From: an uncultured Eubacteriales bacterium
Lineage (GTDB): Bacteria > Bacillota > Clostridia > Monoglobales > Monoglobaceae
Reading direction: 5' to 3'
Length of the DNA: 44,199 nt
NCBI GenBank assembly: GCA_905201285.1
Contig: CAJKNM010000008.1
Location: forward strand, 1 to 44,199
The position numbers and the translations under genes are program-made. The notes below the pieces were generated by a model. That model was given only the letters and a program-made list of their open reading frames with translations. It made no database searches and had not been told where the DNA came from. Each line of letters begins with the position of its first letter. Position 1 is the first letter of the stretch. Of the stretch, positions 18,234 through 25,837 are shown one piece after another.

Positions 18234-19484
18234 GTGTGTGAACTTGTGATAAGCGGCAGAAGATGTCTCTGCGGAGAGGTTGACATACAGGGAAGCAAAA
18301 ATGCCGCCCTTCCTATTTTGGCGGCAACTCTGCTGACGGATAAGGAGTGTGTTATACATAATTGCCCTCAAATCACCGATGTGAAAGCGGCGGTTGAAAT
18401 TTTAAGGGGGCTTGGCGCAAGGGTCAGCGTGGACGAAAATACCGTCTGCGTCTGCGCCGCAAATATCGATTCAAACGTTATACCAAAAAAGCTGATGGAA
18501 AGAATGCGCTCGTCCGTAATGTTCCTCGGGGCGGTTCTGGGCAGAGCCGGCGAGGCAATTATCTGCCGCCCGGGAGGGTGCAGGCTCGGTGACAGACCGA
18601 TAGATATGCACATAGGTTCTCTGAGAAAGCTCGGAGCAAAAATCGAGGAGGCGGGCGACTGTATAGTATGTCATCTGACAGAGACAAAGTCCGAAAATAT
18701 TACGCTTCTTTATCCCAGTGTGGGTGCGACCGAAAATATTATGCTTATGTGTGCGGCCTCGGGCAGTTCGGTGAGAATATTTAATGCAGCGAGAGAACCC
18801 GAGATTGTGGACTTGCAGAATTTTTTAAATCTTATGGGCGCACGCATCTGCGGTGCGGGTACCGACTGTATCATAATCAGGCCCGCGGCAAAATTCGGCG
18901 GAGCCGAATACACGGTTATGCCCGACAGAATTGTTGCGTCAACATATTCATGTGCGGTTTCTGCCTGCGGCGGCGAGGCTTATTTAAGAGGAGCCGAGAG
19001 CGAGCATATGAGGCTTGTGCTTGAAGTATTAAAACAGATAGGAACAGAGGTTATTAAGGAGGACGGAGGGATAAGAGTTGCGGCGTTCGGCAGGCCTAAA
19101 CCGCTTGATATGATAAAAACGCTGCCTTATCCCGGATTCCCCACGGATGTTCAGCCGCTTCTCAGCGCGGCACTCACAACTGCCGACGGAGAGTCAAGAG
19201 TATGCGAAACCATTTTCGACAGTCGCTTCGGTTACGCCGAGGAACTGAAAAAAATGGGTGCGTTAATCAGCGGCGACAGTCATAAGATAGAGATTAAGGG
19301 TGTTCCGGCCTTGCATGGGGCAAATGTTGAAGCGAAAGACTTGCGCGGCGGTGCGGCTTTGGTTATTGCCGCGGCGGCGGCTGAAGGAATAACGGTTGTC
19401 TCAAACGTGGAATATATAAACCGCGGATATGAGAACATCGAAAGAGATTTAACCCGATTGGGTGCGGATATTTTAAGAATTTGA
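18234..19484 (+). CDS. murA: UDP-N-acetylglucosamine 1-carboxyvinyltransferase MurA
   Basis: 416 residues from GTG at 18234, with GGAGG 8 nt upstream. The EPT fold carries K22 (QGSKNA) and the catalytic C116 in PGGCRLGDRP, the residue alkylated by fosfomycin. It performs the first committed step of peptidoglycan synthesis, using phosphoenolpyruvate. Placement after murG and before ftsQ occurs in several Firmicutes. Firmicutes often have a second murA elsewhere; none lies in this window. Confidence 0.95.
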   Translation: MCELVISGRRCLCGEVDIQGSKNAALPILAATLLTDKECVIHNCPQITDVKAAVEILRGLGARVSVDENTVCVCAANIDSNVIPKKLMERMRSSVMFLGAVLGRAGEAIICRPGGCRLGDRPIDMHIGSLRKLGAKIEEAGDCIVCHLTETKSENITLLYPSVGATENIMLMCAASGSSVRIFNAAREPEIVDLQNFLNLMGARICGAGTDCIIIRPAAKFGGAEYTVMPDRIVASTYSCAVSACGGEAYLRGAESEHMRLVLEVLKQIGTEVIKEDGGIRVAAFGRPKPLDMIKTLPYPGFPTDVQPLLSAALTTADGESRVCETIFDSRFGYAEELKKMGALISGDSHKIEIKGVPALHGANVEAKDLRGGAALVIAAAAAEGITVVSNVEYINRGYENIERDLTRLGADILRI

Positions 19485-19490
19485 CGAGCG

Positions 19491-19524
19491 GCGTTTTACA
19501 ATGCCTTATGGCATTGTAAAACGC
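19491..19524 (+). other. Perfect 15-bp hairpin with 4-nt loop between murA and ftsQ
   Basis: The arms GCGTTTTACAATGCC (19491-19505) and GGCATTGTAAAACGC (19510-19524) pair without mismatch around TTAT. Neither strand has a T tract after it, so it is not a standard intrinsic terminator. It starts 6 nt after the murA stop and ends 20 nt before the ftsQ ribosome site. A processing or stability element is possible. Confidence 0.7.
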
Positions 19525-19556
19525 AGAAATACAAACCGAAGACAGAGGTGAACATA

Positions 19557-20918
19557 ATGGATAACTCTAATAATAAAATGAACAGGCGGAGAAAAAAACG
19601 CGGCGGAATATCAATACGTACGGCGGCGGTGATTATGCTTCTGACAATAGGTGTTCTGTTCGGTGTAATGCTGATGATACCCGCATTTAATATAACAGAG
19701 GTGTATTGTGAGGGCGAGAGCCTTATATCGAACGAGGACATCATAACCACAGCAAACATAAAAAACGGAACGAATATACTTCTTGCCAACGTCGGTGCGG
19801 CAAGGCGGTCGATTCAGAAAATGCCTATGGTTAAAAATGTTAAGATTCGCAGAGTTTTTCCGAATAAGATTTGCATTTCGGTTGAGACAAGGACCCCTGC
19901 GGCATATGTTATGACGGGCGGCGGCTGTGTTTTGATTGACTGTGACGGAACGGTGCTTGAAAACACGCCGCCTGAAAAGTCGGCTCAGATAATCGAAAGG
20001 AATACACCTAAGTTTGATGTTCAAACAGACAACACCGAAAATTCGGACAAGTCTGATTCAAATAATTCAAATAAAAACAACAGTACTGACAACGGCGATA
20101 AAAACAGTGACAAAAACAGTGACAAAAACAGTGGAAACAACGGTAATAAAAACGGTGATGATACCGATAATGACAGTGCCAAAAACAGTGATAGCAATAA
20201 TAAAGACAGCTCAAACAGCAATAATGGTGATAATAATAGCAAGGACAACAATAATAAAGATAGCAAAGCCGAAAACAACGGTGTGAATTCGGCAAACCCG
20301 GAAGAGGAGGATAATGGATTTTCCGTTCCGCTTACAGCCGGACTTGAACTCAATAATAAGGATGAGGGTAAGGTGGCTCAAGCCGATGACAGCAGGAAAC
20401 TTGATAAGCTTCTTGAAATGTGTAATACTCTGAACGATGCGGGGCTTTTGAACCGTTCGACTTATATCGACCTCACTGATTTGGGTGATGTATCTATGGT
20501 GATTGAAAATAGACTTGATATTAAGCTTGGAGTTCCGGATAATATGGAGTATCGGGCTAAGTTCCTTGCTGAGACGATTAATACAAAAATCTCTTCAACT
20601 GAGGTGCTGATTCTCGACTATACGGGAAATGATATATATGCAAGGCCTCATGAGGACGGAAAGGACAGAGTGAACAAAAAATTCCGCAAGAGCGAGGAAG
20701 ATAAGAACAAAAGCAAAAATGACAATAAATCCGGAAGTGATTCGTCAAACGGCGAAGGCAGCACAGATAATTCAAAAAAGCAGAATCAAGACAGCAGCGG
20801 AACAACCCAAAAATCAGATTCCGGTAATGACAATTCATCAACCCGAAAAAAATCGGATTCCGAAAGCAGTGGTTCTCAAAATTCCGCAAATAATGCCGCT
20901 CGTGATACGGAACTGTAA
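19557..20918 (+). CDS. ftsQ: FtsQ/DivIB-type division protein with large low-complexity insert
   Basis: 453 residues from ATG at 19557 (AGAGGTG upstream). A basic cytoplasmic tail and one membrane helix (about 20-42) are followed by a POTRA domain (FNITEVYCEGESLISNED onward). Residues about 161-252 are almost only Asn, Asp, Ser and Lys and split the beta domain. Ordinary sequence resumes at about 253-370, and a second polar, Ser/Asn/Lys-rich tail runs from about 377 to the end. FtsQ/DivIB bridges FtsL/DivIC in the divisome. The fold and position support the call; the two disordered regions are unusual for the family, which is normally 250-300 residues. Confidence 0.85.
   Translation: MDNSNNKMNRRRKKRGGISIRTAAVIMLLTIGVLFGVMLMIPAFNITEVYCEGESLISNEDIITTANIKNGTNILLANVGAARRSIQKMPMVKNVKIRRVFPNKICISVETRTPAAYVMTGGGCVLIDCDGTVLENTPPEKSAQIIERNTPKFDVQTDNTENSDKSDSNNSNKNNSTDNGDKNSDKNSDKNSGNNGNKNGDDTDNDSAKNSDSNNKDSSNSNNGDNNSKDNNNKDSKAENNGVNSANPEEEDNGFSVPLTAGLELNNKDEGKVAQADDSRKLDKLLEMCNTLNDAGLLNRSTYIDLTDLGDVSMVIENRLDIKLGVPDNMEYRAKFLAETINTKISSTEVLILDYTGNDIYARPHEDGKDRVNKKFRKSEEDKNKSKNDNKSGSDSSNGEGSTDNSKKQNQDSSGTTQKSDSGNDNSSTRKKSDSESSGSQNSANNAARDTEL
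20100..20135 (+). repeat. 12-bp tandem repeat (about 3 copies) in the ftsQ insert
   Basis: The unit AAAAACAGTGAC is repeated three times in frame, coding for K-N-S-D. Less perfect copies of the same AAT/AAC/GAT/AGC codon mix extend to about 20290. The insert may have grown by replication slippage. Confidence 0.75.
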
Positions 20919-20968
20919 AATTTGTGTAACATAATTGTAATTTTATTTTAAAAAGTTTAAAAATTATC

Positions 20969-20996
20969 TTTACAAAATAAAATTTCGTGGTATAAT
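20969..20996 (+). promoter_or_regulatory. Promoter for ftsZ
   Basis: TTTACA (20969-20974) and TATAAT (20991-20996) are separated by 16 bp in an AT-rich gap after ftsQ. This gives ftsZ its own transcript with a leader of about 140 nt, in addition to read-through from the cluster. The leader holds a short GTGCG/CGCAC stem with GGAGG in its loop (around 21035-21055). Confidence 0.7.
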
Positions 20997-21144
20997 ATAA
21001 GATATAATAGAAATGAGTATAATATAAATTCGTGTGTGCGGAGGATTGGCGCACGGCGGGTATATATTTATGGCGGTTTTCGGACAGGCTTTGAAACATC
21101 TTAATTTCGGACAAACCGCATATTACAGTAAGGAGGAAAATACA

Positions 21145-22314
21145 GTGTTCCAGTTTGATACAGAAAACACTAACCCCGCACAGATTAAGGTTGTAGGTGT
21201 GGGCGGCGGCGGTAATAATGCCGTGAACAGAATGATTGAGGCAGAAGTTAAGTGTGTTGAATTCATTGCCATAAACACCGATAAGCAGGATTTAACGCTT
21301 TCTGCGGCATCGCAGAAGATTCAGATAGGTGAAAAGATTACCAAGGGTCTCGGTGCGGGTGCCGTTCCCGAAATCGGAAAAAAGGCGGCCGAAGAGAGCC
21401 GCGATGAGATTGCACAGGCAATCAAGGGTGCTGATATGGTGTTTGTTACTGCCGGCATGGGCGGCGGAACGGGTACCGGTGCCGCTCCGATTGTTGCTGA
21501 GGTCGCTAAAGAGATGGGCGTTCTTACCGTGGGTATTGTTACAAAGCCTTTCTGGTTTGAGGGCAAGGTTCGTCAGAAGAACAGCGATGAGGGTATTAAA
21601 AACCTTATGAATTCGGTTGACACCCTGGTTGTTATTCCTAATGATAAGCTCCTTGAAGTGGCGGAGAACAGAACACCGCTGACCGAATCCTTCCGTATGG
21701 CGGATGATATATTAAGACAGGGCGTACAGGGTATTTCAGACCTTATTTCACGTCCGGGTCTTATCAGTCTTGACTTTGCGGACATCAAGACAATTATGAA
21801 AGATACCGGCTTTGCTCATATGGGTATCGGCCGTGCGAGCGGTGAGACCCGTGCGGAGGAGGCTGCTAAAAAGGCTATACATAGTCCTCTGCTCGAAACA
21901 ACAATCGAAGGCGCAAAGGGTGTTATTCTCAATGTTACCGGCGGTGCAGACCTCGGTATTCTCGAAGTTAAAACTGCGGCTGAGCTTGTTGAAGAGGCTG
22001 CTGATAAGGATGCAAACATCATTATCGGTGCTATCGTGGATGAGAGCCTCGGCGACGAAATTCAGATTACCGTTATTGCTACCGGATTTAAGGGTAATGC
22101 ACCCGACCAGGGGGAAGAAAATTCTTTTGACAGCTTCCTCAGCAGGTTTGCAAACGGAGGTGCGTCAAAGGGTAATGCTACAGCATCTCCTGCCGGCGGC
22201 GCACGCTCGGCGGGCGGCACAAATGCCGAAACGGCAAAGACGTCATCGGGGGCATTTACCAGATTCTCTGACGATGATATTGATGTTCCGGTTTTCTTGC
22301 GTAAGAACAGATAA
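21145..22314 (+). CDS. ftsZ: Cell division GTPase FtsZ
   Basis: 389 residues from GTG at 21145, behind AAGGAGG (21130-21136). An in-frame extension to 21034 exists, but the chosen start gives the normal N-terminus. The tubulin signature GGGTGTGAAP is at about 107-116, and the T7 loop region (DFADIKTIM) is present. After a Gly/Ala/Ser-rich linker, the conserved C-terminal peptide (DDDIDVPVFLRKNR) offers the site for partner binding. It forms the Z ring. No ftsA accompanies it; the membrane anchor must be elsewhere (SepF is the common alternative in Clostridia). Confidence 0.98.
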   Translation: MFQFDTENTNPAQIKVVGVGGGGNNAVNRMIEAEVKCVEFIAINTDKQDLTLSAASQKIQIGEKITKGLGAGAVPEIGKKAAEESRDEIAQAIKGADMVFVTAGMGGGTGTGAAPIVAEVAKEMGVLTVGIVTKPFWFEGKVRQKNSDEGIKNLMNSVDTLVVIPNDKLLEVAENRTPLTESFRMADDILRQGVQGISDLISRPGLISLDFADIKTIMKDTGFAHMGIGRASGETRAEEAAKKAIHSPLLETTIEGAKGVILNVTGGADLGILEVKTAAELVEEAADKDANIIIGAIVDESLGDEIQITVIATGFKGNAPDQGEENSFDSFLSRFANGGASKGNATASPAGGARSAGGTNAETAKTSSGAFTRFSDDDIDVPVFLRKNR

Positions 22315-22328
22315 ACAGAGTTTTTCTC

Positions 22329-22356
22329 AAATGCTCCCTTTATGGGAGCATTTTTT
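22329..22356 (+). terminator. Intrinsic terminator after ftsZ
   Basis: AAATGCTCCC, a 5-nt loop and GGGAGCATTT are followed by more T. Outer CTC and GAG extend the pairing. It lies 14 nt after the ftsZ stop and closes the dcw cluster. Confidence 0.92.
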
Positions 22357-22386
22357 GAGTGAACCGATAAATAAGGGGGCGAAAGC

Positions 22387-23436
22387 TTGAAAGAGTTGAT
22401 TGACAGACTATATTCGGCGGGGGATTTAAGCGACGGTGAGATTCTTATGCTTATCAGCGGTGAGTATGACGAAAAATATTTTTTTGAGTCCGCCGACAAG
22501 GTCAGACGAAAATACTATGGAACAGGTGTATACCTCCGCGGTCTTATAGAGATTTCGAATTACTGTAAAAATGATTGCCTATATTGCGGAATCCGCCGGA
22601 GTAATGATAAGGCGGTCAGGTATAGGCTGTCGGAAAATGATATTTTGTCATGCTGTGACAACGGTTATGAGCTCGGCTTCCGAACCTTTGTTCTCCAGGG
22701 GGGAGAGGACGCATATTATACAGATGATATAATGTGTCAAATAATAAAAAAAATCAAGGATAAATACCCCGATTGTGCGGTCACTCTGTCGCTCGGCGAG
22801 AGAAGCCTTGAAAGCTATAAAAAAATGTTTTCAGCCGGCGCTGATAGGTACCTGCTTCGGCACGAAACGGCTGATTTTGAACATTACGGCCGGCTTCATC
22901 CCGACGGTATGAGCGCCGAAAACAGACAGAGGTGTCTGTTTGAGCTAAAAAGGATAGGGTATCAAACAGGAAGCGGGTTTATGGTCGGTTCTCCTTATCA
23001 GACGGATGAAAATTTGGTTGAAGATTTGAGGTTTTTACAGAAGCTTCAGCCGGAAATGATTGGCATAGGCCCGTATATAACCCATAGGGACACGCCGTTT
23101 TTCGAATTCCCGTCGGGAACGCTTAAAAAGACGCTTCGGCTTGTTGCCCTGCTTAGACTGATGTTCCCGATGGCACTTATCCCCGCGACCACAGCGCTCG
23201 GAACAATAGCTCCGAACGGACGTGAACTTGGACTTTGCGCCGGGGCAAACGTTGTGATGCCGAACCTTTCGCCGGTGAGGACGCGGAAACTCTATGACCT
23301 GTATGATAATAAAATCTGTACGGGCGAGGAAGCGGCGGAGTGCCGAGGATGTCTCCAAAGGCGCATTGAGTCGGTCGGATATGAGATAATATGCGGCCGC
23401 GGCGATGCAATAACCCGAAAAATTGCGCAGAATTGA
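22387..23436 (+). CDS. hydE: [FeFe]-hydrogenase H-cluster radical SAM maturase HydE
   Basis: 349 residues from a TTG start with GGGGG upstream. The radical-SAM motif is C60-x3-C64-x2-C67 (CKNDCLYC). A C-terminal C-x7-C-x2-C triad (CTGEEAAECRGC) matches the optional second cluster described in Thermotoga HydE, which separates it from BioB and PylB relatives. HydE helps build the dithiolate-bridged iron subcluster of [FeFe] hydrogenase. hydF, hydG and the hydrogenase are not in the window. It lies between the ftsZ terminator and the rimP promoter as an apparently single gene; no clear promoter was found in the 30 nt before it. Confidence 0.9.
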   Translation: MKELIDRLYSAGDLSDGEILMLISGEYDEKYFFESADKVRRKYYGTGVYLRGLIEISNYCKNDCLYCGIRRSNDKAVRYRLSENDILSCCDNGYELGFRTFVLQGGEDAYYTDDIMCQIIKKIKDKYPDCAVTLSLGERSLESYKKMFSAGADRYLLRHETADFEHYGRLHPDGMSAENRQRCLFELKRIGYQTGSGFMVGSPYQTDENLVEDLRFLQKLQPEMIGIGPYITHRDTPFFEFPSGTLKKTLRLVALLRLMFPMALIPATTALGTIAPNGRELGLCAGANVVMPNLSPVRTRKLYDLYDNKICTGEEAAECRGCLQRRIESVGYEIICGRGDAITRKIAQN

Positions 23437-23446
23437 GTAAAAACAC

Positions 23447-23475
23447 TTGACAAATCGGATTTTAGGTGGTATACT
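23447..23475 (+). promoter_or_regulatory. Promoter of the rimP-nusA-infB operon
   Basis: TTGACA (23447-23452) and TATACT (23470-23475) are separated by 17 bp, starting 10 nt after the hydE stop. The predicted start is near 23482, giving a leader of about 115 nt. Confidence 0.88.
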
Positions 23476-23503
23476 TTTAATATAACATAATAGGATACGG
23501 CTG

Positions 23504-23529
23504 AGAGTGAGGAATTTCCTCACTCTTTT
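23504..23529 (+). promoter_or_regulatory. Terminator-like hairpin in the rimP-nusA leader (probable attenuator)
   Basis: AGAGTGAGG and CCTCACTCT pair around AATTT and are followed by TTT. The hairpin begins about 20 nt after the predicted transcription start and well before rimP (23598). The T run is short, so termination may need help. In Bacillus subtilis NusA is reported to limit its own operon by NusA-stimulated termination in the leader; this element is in the right place for that. Confidence 0.65.
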
Positions 23530-23597
23530 GGTTTGTATATCAAATATATTATTTCAAAGTAAACGGCATGTAACGCCTGTCTAAAAGGAGGGAGAGT

Positions 23598-24059
23598 ATG
23601 GCTCTTTCTAAAACTGAGAGTACGGTTTTTGCGCTGGCTGAGGATATTGCTAAAGCAAACGGCTGTTATATTTATGATGTTGAGTTTGTGAAAGAGGGCG
23701 GAATGTACTTTCTGCGTGTATACGCGGATTGTGACGGAGGGACTGACCTTGATAAATGTGAGGTAATCAGCCGTGCGCTCAGCGATAAGCTTGATGAAGC
23801 CGACCCGATTTCACAGAATTATTATCTTGAGGTTTCGTCTCCCGGAATCGAAAGAAAGTTAAAGCGACGAGAACACTTTGATAGGTATATCGGCGAAAAG
23901 ATAGATATAGGTCTATATAGGCCGATAAACGGAAGTAAACAGCTTTCGGGTGAGCTTGTCGGATATGACGGCACAAATATTACGGCCGAGGTGAACGGTG
24001 AGAAGCTTACGCTTCCGCAGAAGGAAACAACCTATGTGAAGCTTCACTTTGATTTTTAG
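23598..24059 (+). CDS. rimP: Ribosome maturation factor RimP
   Basis: 153 residues (YlxS family). The N-terminal domain has the typical D-V-E-F-V-KEGG and LRVYAD-x2-GG-DLD-x-CE segments, with YLEVSSPGIERKL before the Sm-like C-terminal domain. It assists 30S maturation. AGGAGGGAG precedes the ATG. It is the first gene of the operon, directly before nusA. Confidence 0.96.
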   Translation: MALSKTESTVFALAEDIAKANGCYIYDVEFVKEGGMYFLRVYADCDGGTDLDKCEVISRALSDKLDEADPISQNYYLEVSSPGIERKLKRREHFDRYIGEKIDIGLYRPINGSKQLSGELVGYDGTNITAEVNGEKLTLPQKETTYVKLHFDF

Positions 24060-24065
24060 AATAAC

Positions 24066-24079
24066 GCAGTATATACTGC
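24066..24079 (+). other. 14-bp perfect palindrome before nusA
   Basis: GCAGTATATACTGC reads the same on both strands. It lies 6 nt after the rimP stop and just before the nusA ribosome site. It could form a small RNA hairpin or be a protein site; it has no T run. Confidence 0.4.
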
Positions 24080-24100
24080 TTGGAAAGGATGATTAAAAAA

Positions 24101-25204
24101 ATGAGTTCAGAATTGTTTGATTCACTGGCATTGATTGAAGAAGAGAAAGGGATAAGCCGCGAGGTAGTTCTTGACGCACTTGAGGGCGCACTTATTTCGG
24201 CATATAAAAAGCACTTTGGTGCGGTACATGATATAGGCGTTGTGTTTGATGAGGAATCGGGTGCGATTCGTATTATTGCCCGCAAGAAGGTGGTAGAAGA
24301 GGTAGAGGATAAGGAATCGGAAATCTCTGTTGATGAGGCAAAGCGCATCAACAGCAAGTATGAGGTTGGCGACACGGTTGAAATTGAGGTGACACCGGCA
24401 TCATTCGGAAGAATAGCCGCACAGACAGCGCGCCAGGTTGTTCTTCAGAGAATTCACGAGGCTGAGCGTGAGAAAATGGTAAGCGAATATTCGGACAGAG
24501 AAAACGATATTGCGACCGCGGTTGTCAGAAAAATCGAGAAGAGAAATGTCCTTCTTGAAATCGAAAATACCGAATCGGTGCTTATGCCGAACGAACAGGT
24601 TCGCGCAGACCATTATAAGGTGGGCGAACGTTATAAGGTGTTCGTTGTTGAGGTTGCTGAATCGGTTAAGGGCGTGCATCTTGTTGTTTCGCGGTCACAT
24701 CCGGGACTTGTGCGTAGATTGTTTGAGCTTGAGGTTCCCGAAATCGGTCAGGGAATAATCGAGGTTAAGGCTCTTTCGCGTGAGGCGGGGTCAAGAAGTA
24801 AAATCGCGGTTTACTCGGCTCTTGAAAATGTTGACCCGGTGGGAACCTGTATAGGCCCTAAGGGAATGAGAGTTCAGGCCGTTATAAATGAGCTTCGCGG
24901 TGAAAAAATCGATATAATCAAGTACAGCGATAATCCGGCTGAATATGTTTCAAACGCACTCAGCCCGGCAGAGGTTCTCTCTATCGATGTTGATGAGGAT
25001 AAAAAGATGTGCACCGTAGTTGTACCCGAGGATCAGCTTTCGCTTGCAATCGGAAGAGAGGGTCAGAATGTTCGTCTTGCGGCGAGACTGACCGGCTGGA
25101 AGATTGATATTTCGGCAAAGCCCAAGGAAGAGACACCGGAGCCAGAGGAAAATATAATACCGCAGGGCGTTCTTGACTCGCTTAAGTCAGAGGAGAACGA
25201 TTAA
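24101..25204 (+). CDS. nusA: Transcription termination/antitermination factor NusA
   Basis: 367 residues starting at ATG 24101 (MSSELFDSLALIEEEKGI), the usual N-terminus. An upstream in-frame ATG at 24089 would leave no room for the AAAGG site. The order is N-terminal RNA polymerase-binding domain, S1 domain (about 130-200), KH1 and KH2 (GPKGMRVQ; AIGREGQNVRLA). A short acidic tail follows, and the C-terminal acidic repeats of proteobacterial NusA are absent, as is usual in Firmicutes. It controls pausing and termination. The stop overlaps the ylxR start by one base (TAATG). Confidence 0.97.
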   Translation: MSSELFDSLALIEEEKGISREVVLDALEGALISAYKKHFGAVHDIGVVFDEESGAIRIIARKKVVEEVEDKESEISVDEAKRINSKYEVGDTVEIEVTPASFGRIAAQTARQVVLQRIHEAEREKMVSEYSDRENDIATAVVRKIEKRNVLLEIENTESVLMPNEQVRADHYKVGERYKVFVVEVAESVKGVHLVVSRSHPGLVRRLFELEVPEIGQGIIEVKALSREAGSRSKIAVYSALENVDPVGTCIGPKGMRVQAVINELRGEKIDIIKYSDNPAEYVSNALSPAEVLSIDVDEDKKMCTVVVPEDQLSLAIGREGQNVRLAARLTGWKIDISAKPKEETPEPEENIIPQGVLDSLKSEEND

Positions 25205-25476
25205 TGACTGTTTGGAGAATGTGCGCTGTTTGCAGAACCAAACGGCCTAAAAATGAACTTTTACGAATAGTTAAAAGTCCGGACGGAAATATTTATATTG
25301 ATGAAAGCGGTAAATCCGACGGCAGAGGAATGTATATATGCAGAGACGCCGGTTGTCTTAAAAATGCCGCAAGGCGGCGTGCTGTTGAGCGTTCGTTTAA
25401 GCTGTCATCGGACGGTATAGGCGATATATATGATGAAATAAAAAAGCTTATTGCGCCGGGCGGTGATGAAAAATGA
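25204..25476 (+). CDS. ylxR: YlxR-family RNA-binding protein
   Basis: 90 residues. The YlxR signature is clear: CAVCRTKRPKNELLRIV, then GRGMYIC-x6-C and a basic RRRAVERSF stretch. Structures suggest RNA or DNA binding; the gene (also called RnpM) has been linked to RNase P in Bacillus. It is translationally coupled to nusA and overlaps the next gene by 4 nt. Confidence 0.93.
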   Translation: MTVWRMCAVCRTKRPKNELLRIVKSPDGNIYIDESGKSDGRGMYICRDAGCLKNAARRRAVERSFKLSSDGIGDIYDEIKKLIAPGGDEK

Positions 25477-25796
25477 CGGAGGAAAACAGCGATATACAGA
25501 AAAGGTTTAAAGGGCTTATATCCTTAGCGATGAAGGCCGGAAGGCTTGAAATCGGCGAAGGCCGCGCGCAGGATGCAATCCGCGGCGGAAAGGCATATCT
25601 GATTATTGTGTCTGAGGACGCATCGGACAATACCAAAAAGAAGTTTAAAGATATGGCGGCTTTCAGAAAGCTCCCTATTATACTTACGTCAAACCGGGAT
25701 GAGTTGGGCAGGACTGTCGGACGGAATTTTGCGGTTACTATGGCTGTGACGGATAAAGGTCTTGCGGAAGGGTTAAAAAAGCTGATAGATAAATAA
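25473..25796 (+). CDS. ylxQ: L7Ae-family ribosomal protein YlxQ
   Basis: 107 residues of the L7Ae/L30e/Gadd45 fold, with the LAMKAGRLEIGEG-x-AQDAIRGGKA segment that binds kink-turn RNA. It overlaps ylxR by ATGA. It is a standard member of the nusA-infB operon in Firmicutes. The exact RNA target is not evident from the sequence. Confidence 0.93.
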   Translation: MTEENSDIQKRFKGLISLAMKAGRLEIGEGRAQDAIRGGKAYLIIVSEDASDNTKKKFKDMAAFRKLPIILTSNRDELGRTVGRNFAVTMAVTDKGLAEGLKKLIDK

Positions 25797-25837
25797 CCGC
25801 GGGGTATGAAGTTGTGCAGGAAAGGATGGATTAATAT

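Noticed and set aside
19491..19524. Intrinsic terminator of murA
   Set aside because: No T tract follows on either strand; it is kept as an unexplained hairpin.
20008..20353. Long open frames on both strands opposite the ftsQ insert
   Set aside because: They are the complement of a low-complexity AAT/AAC/GAT codon run, which rarely contains stops. There is no ribosome site, and the translations are Cys/Tyr/His- or Leu/Ser-rich strings.
21034..21144. N-terminally extended FtsZ
   Set aside because: The frame is open, but AAGGAGG lies ideally before GTG 21145 and that start gives the normal FtsZ N-terminus.
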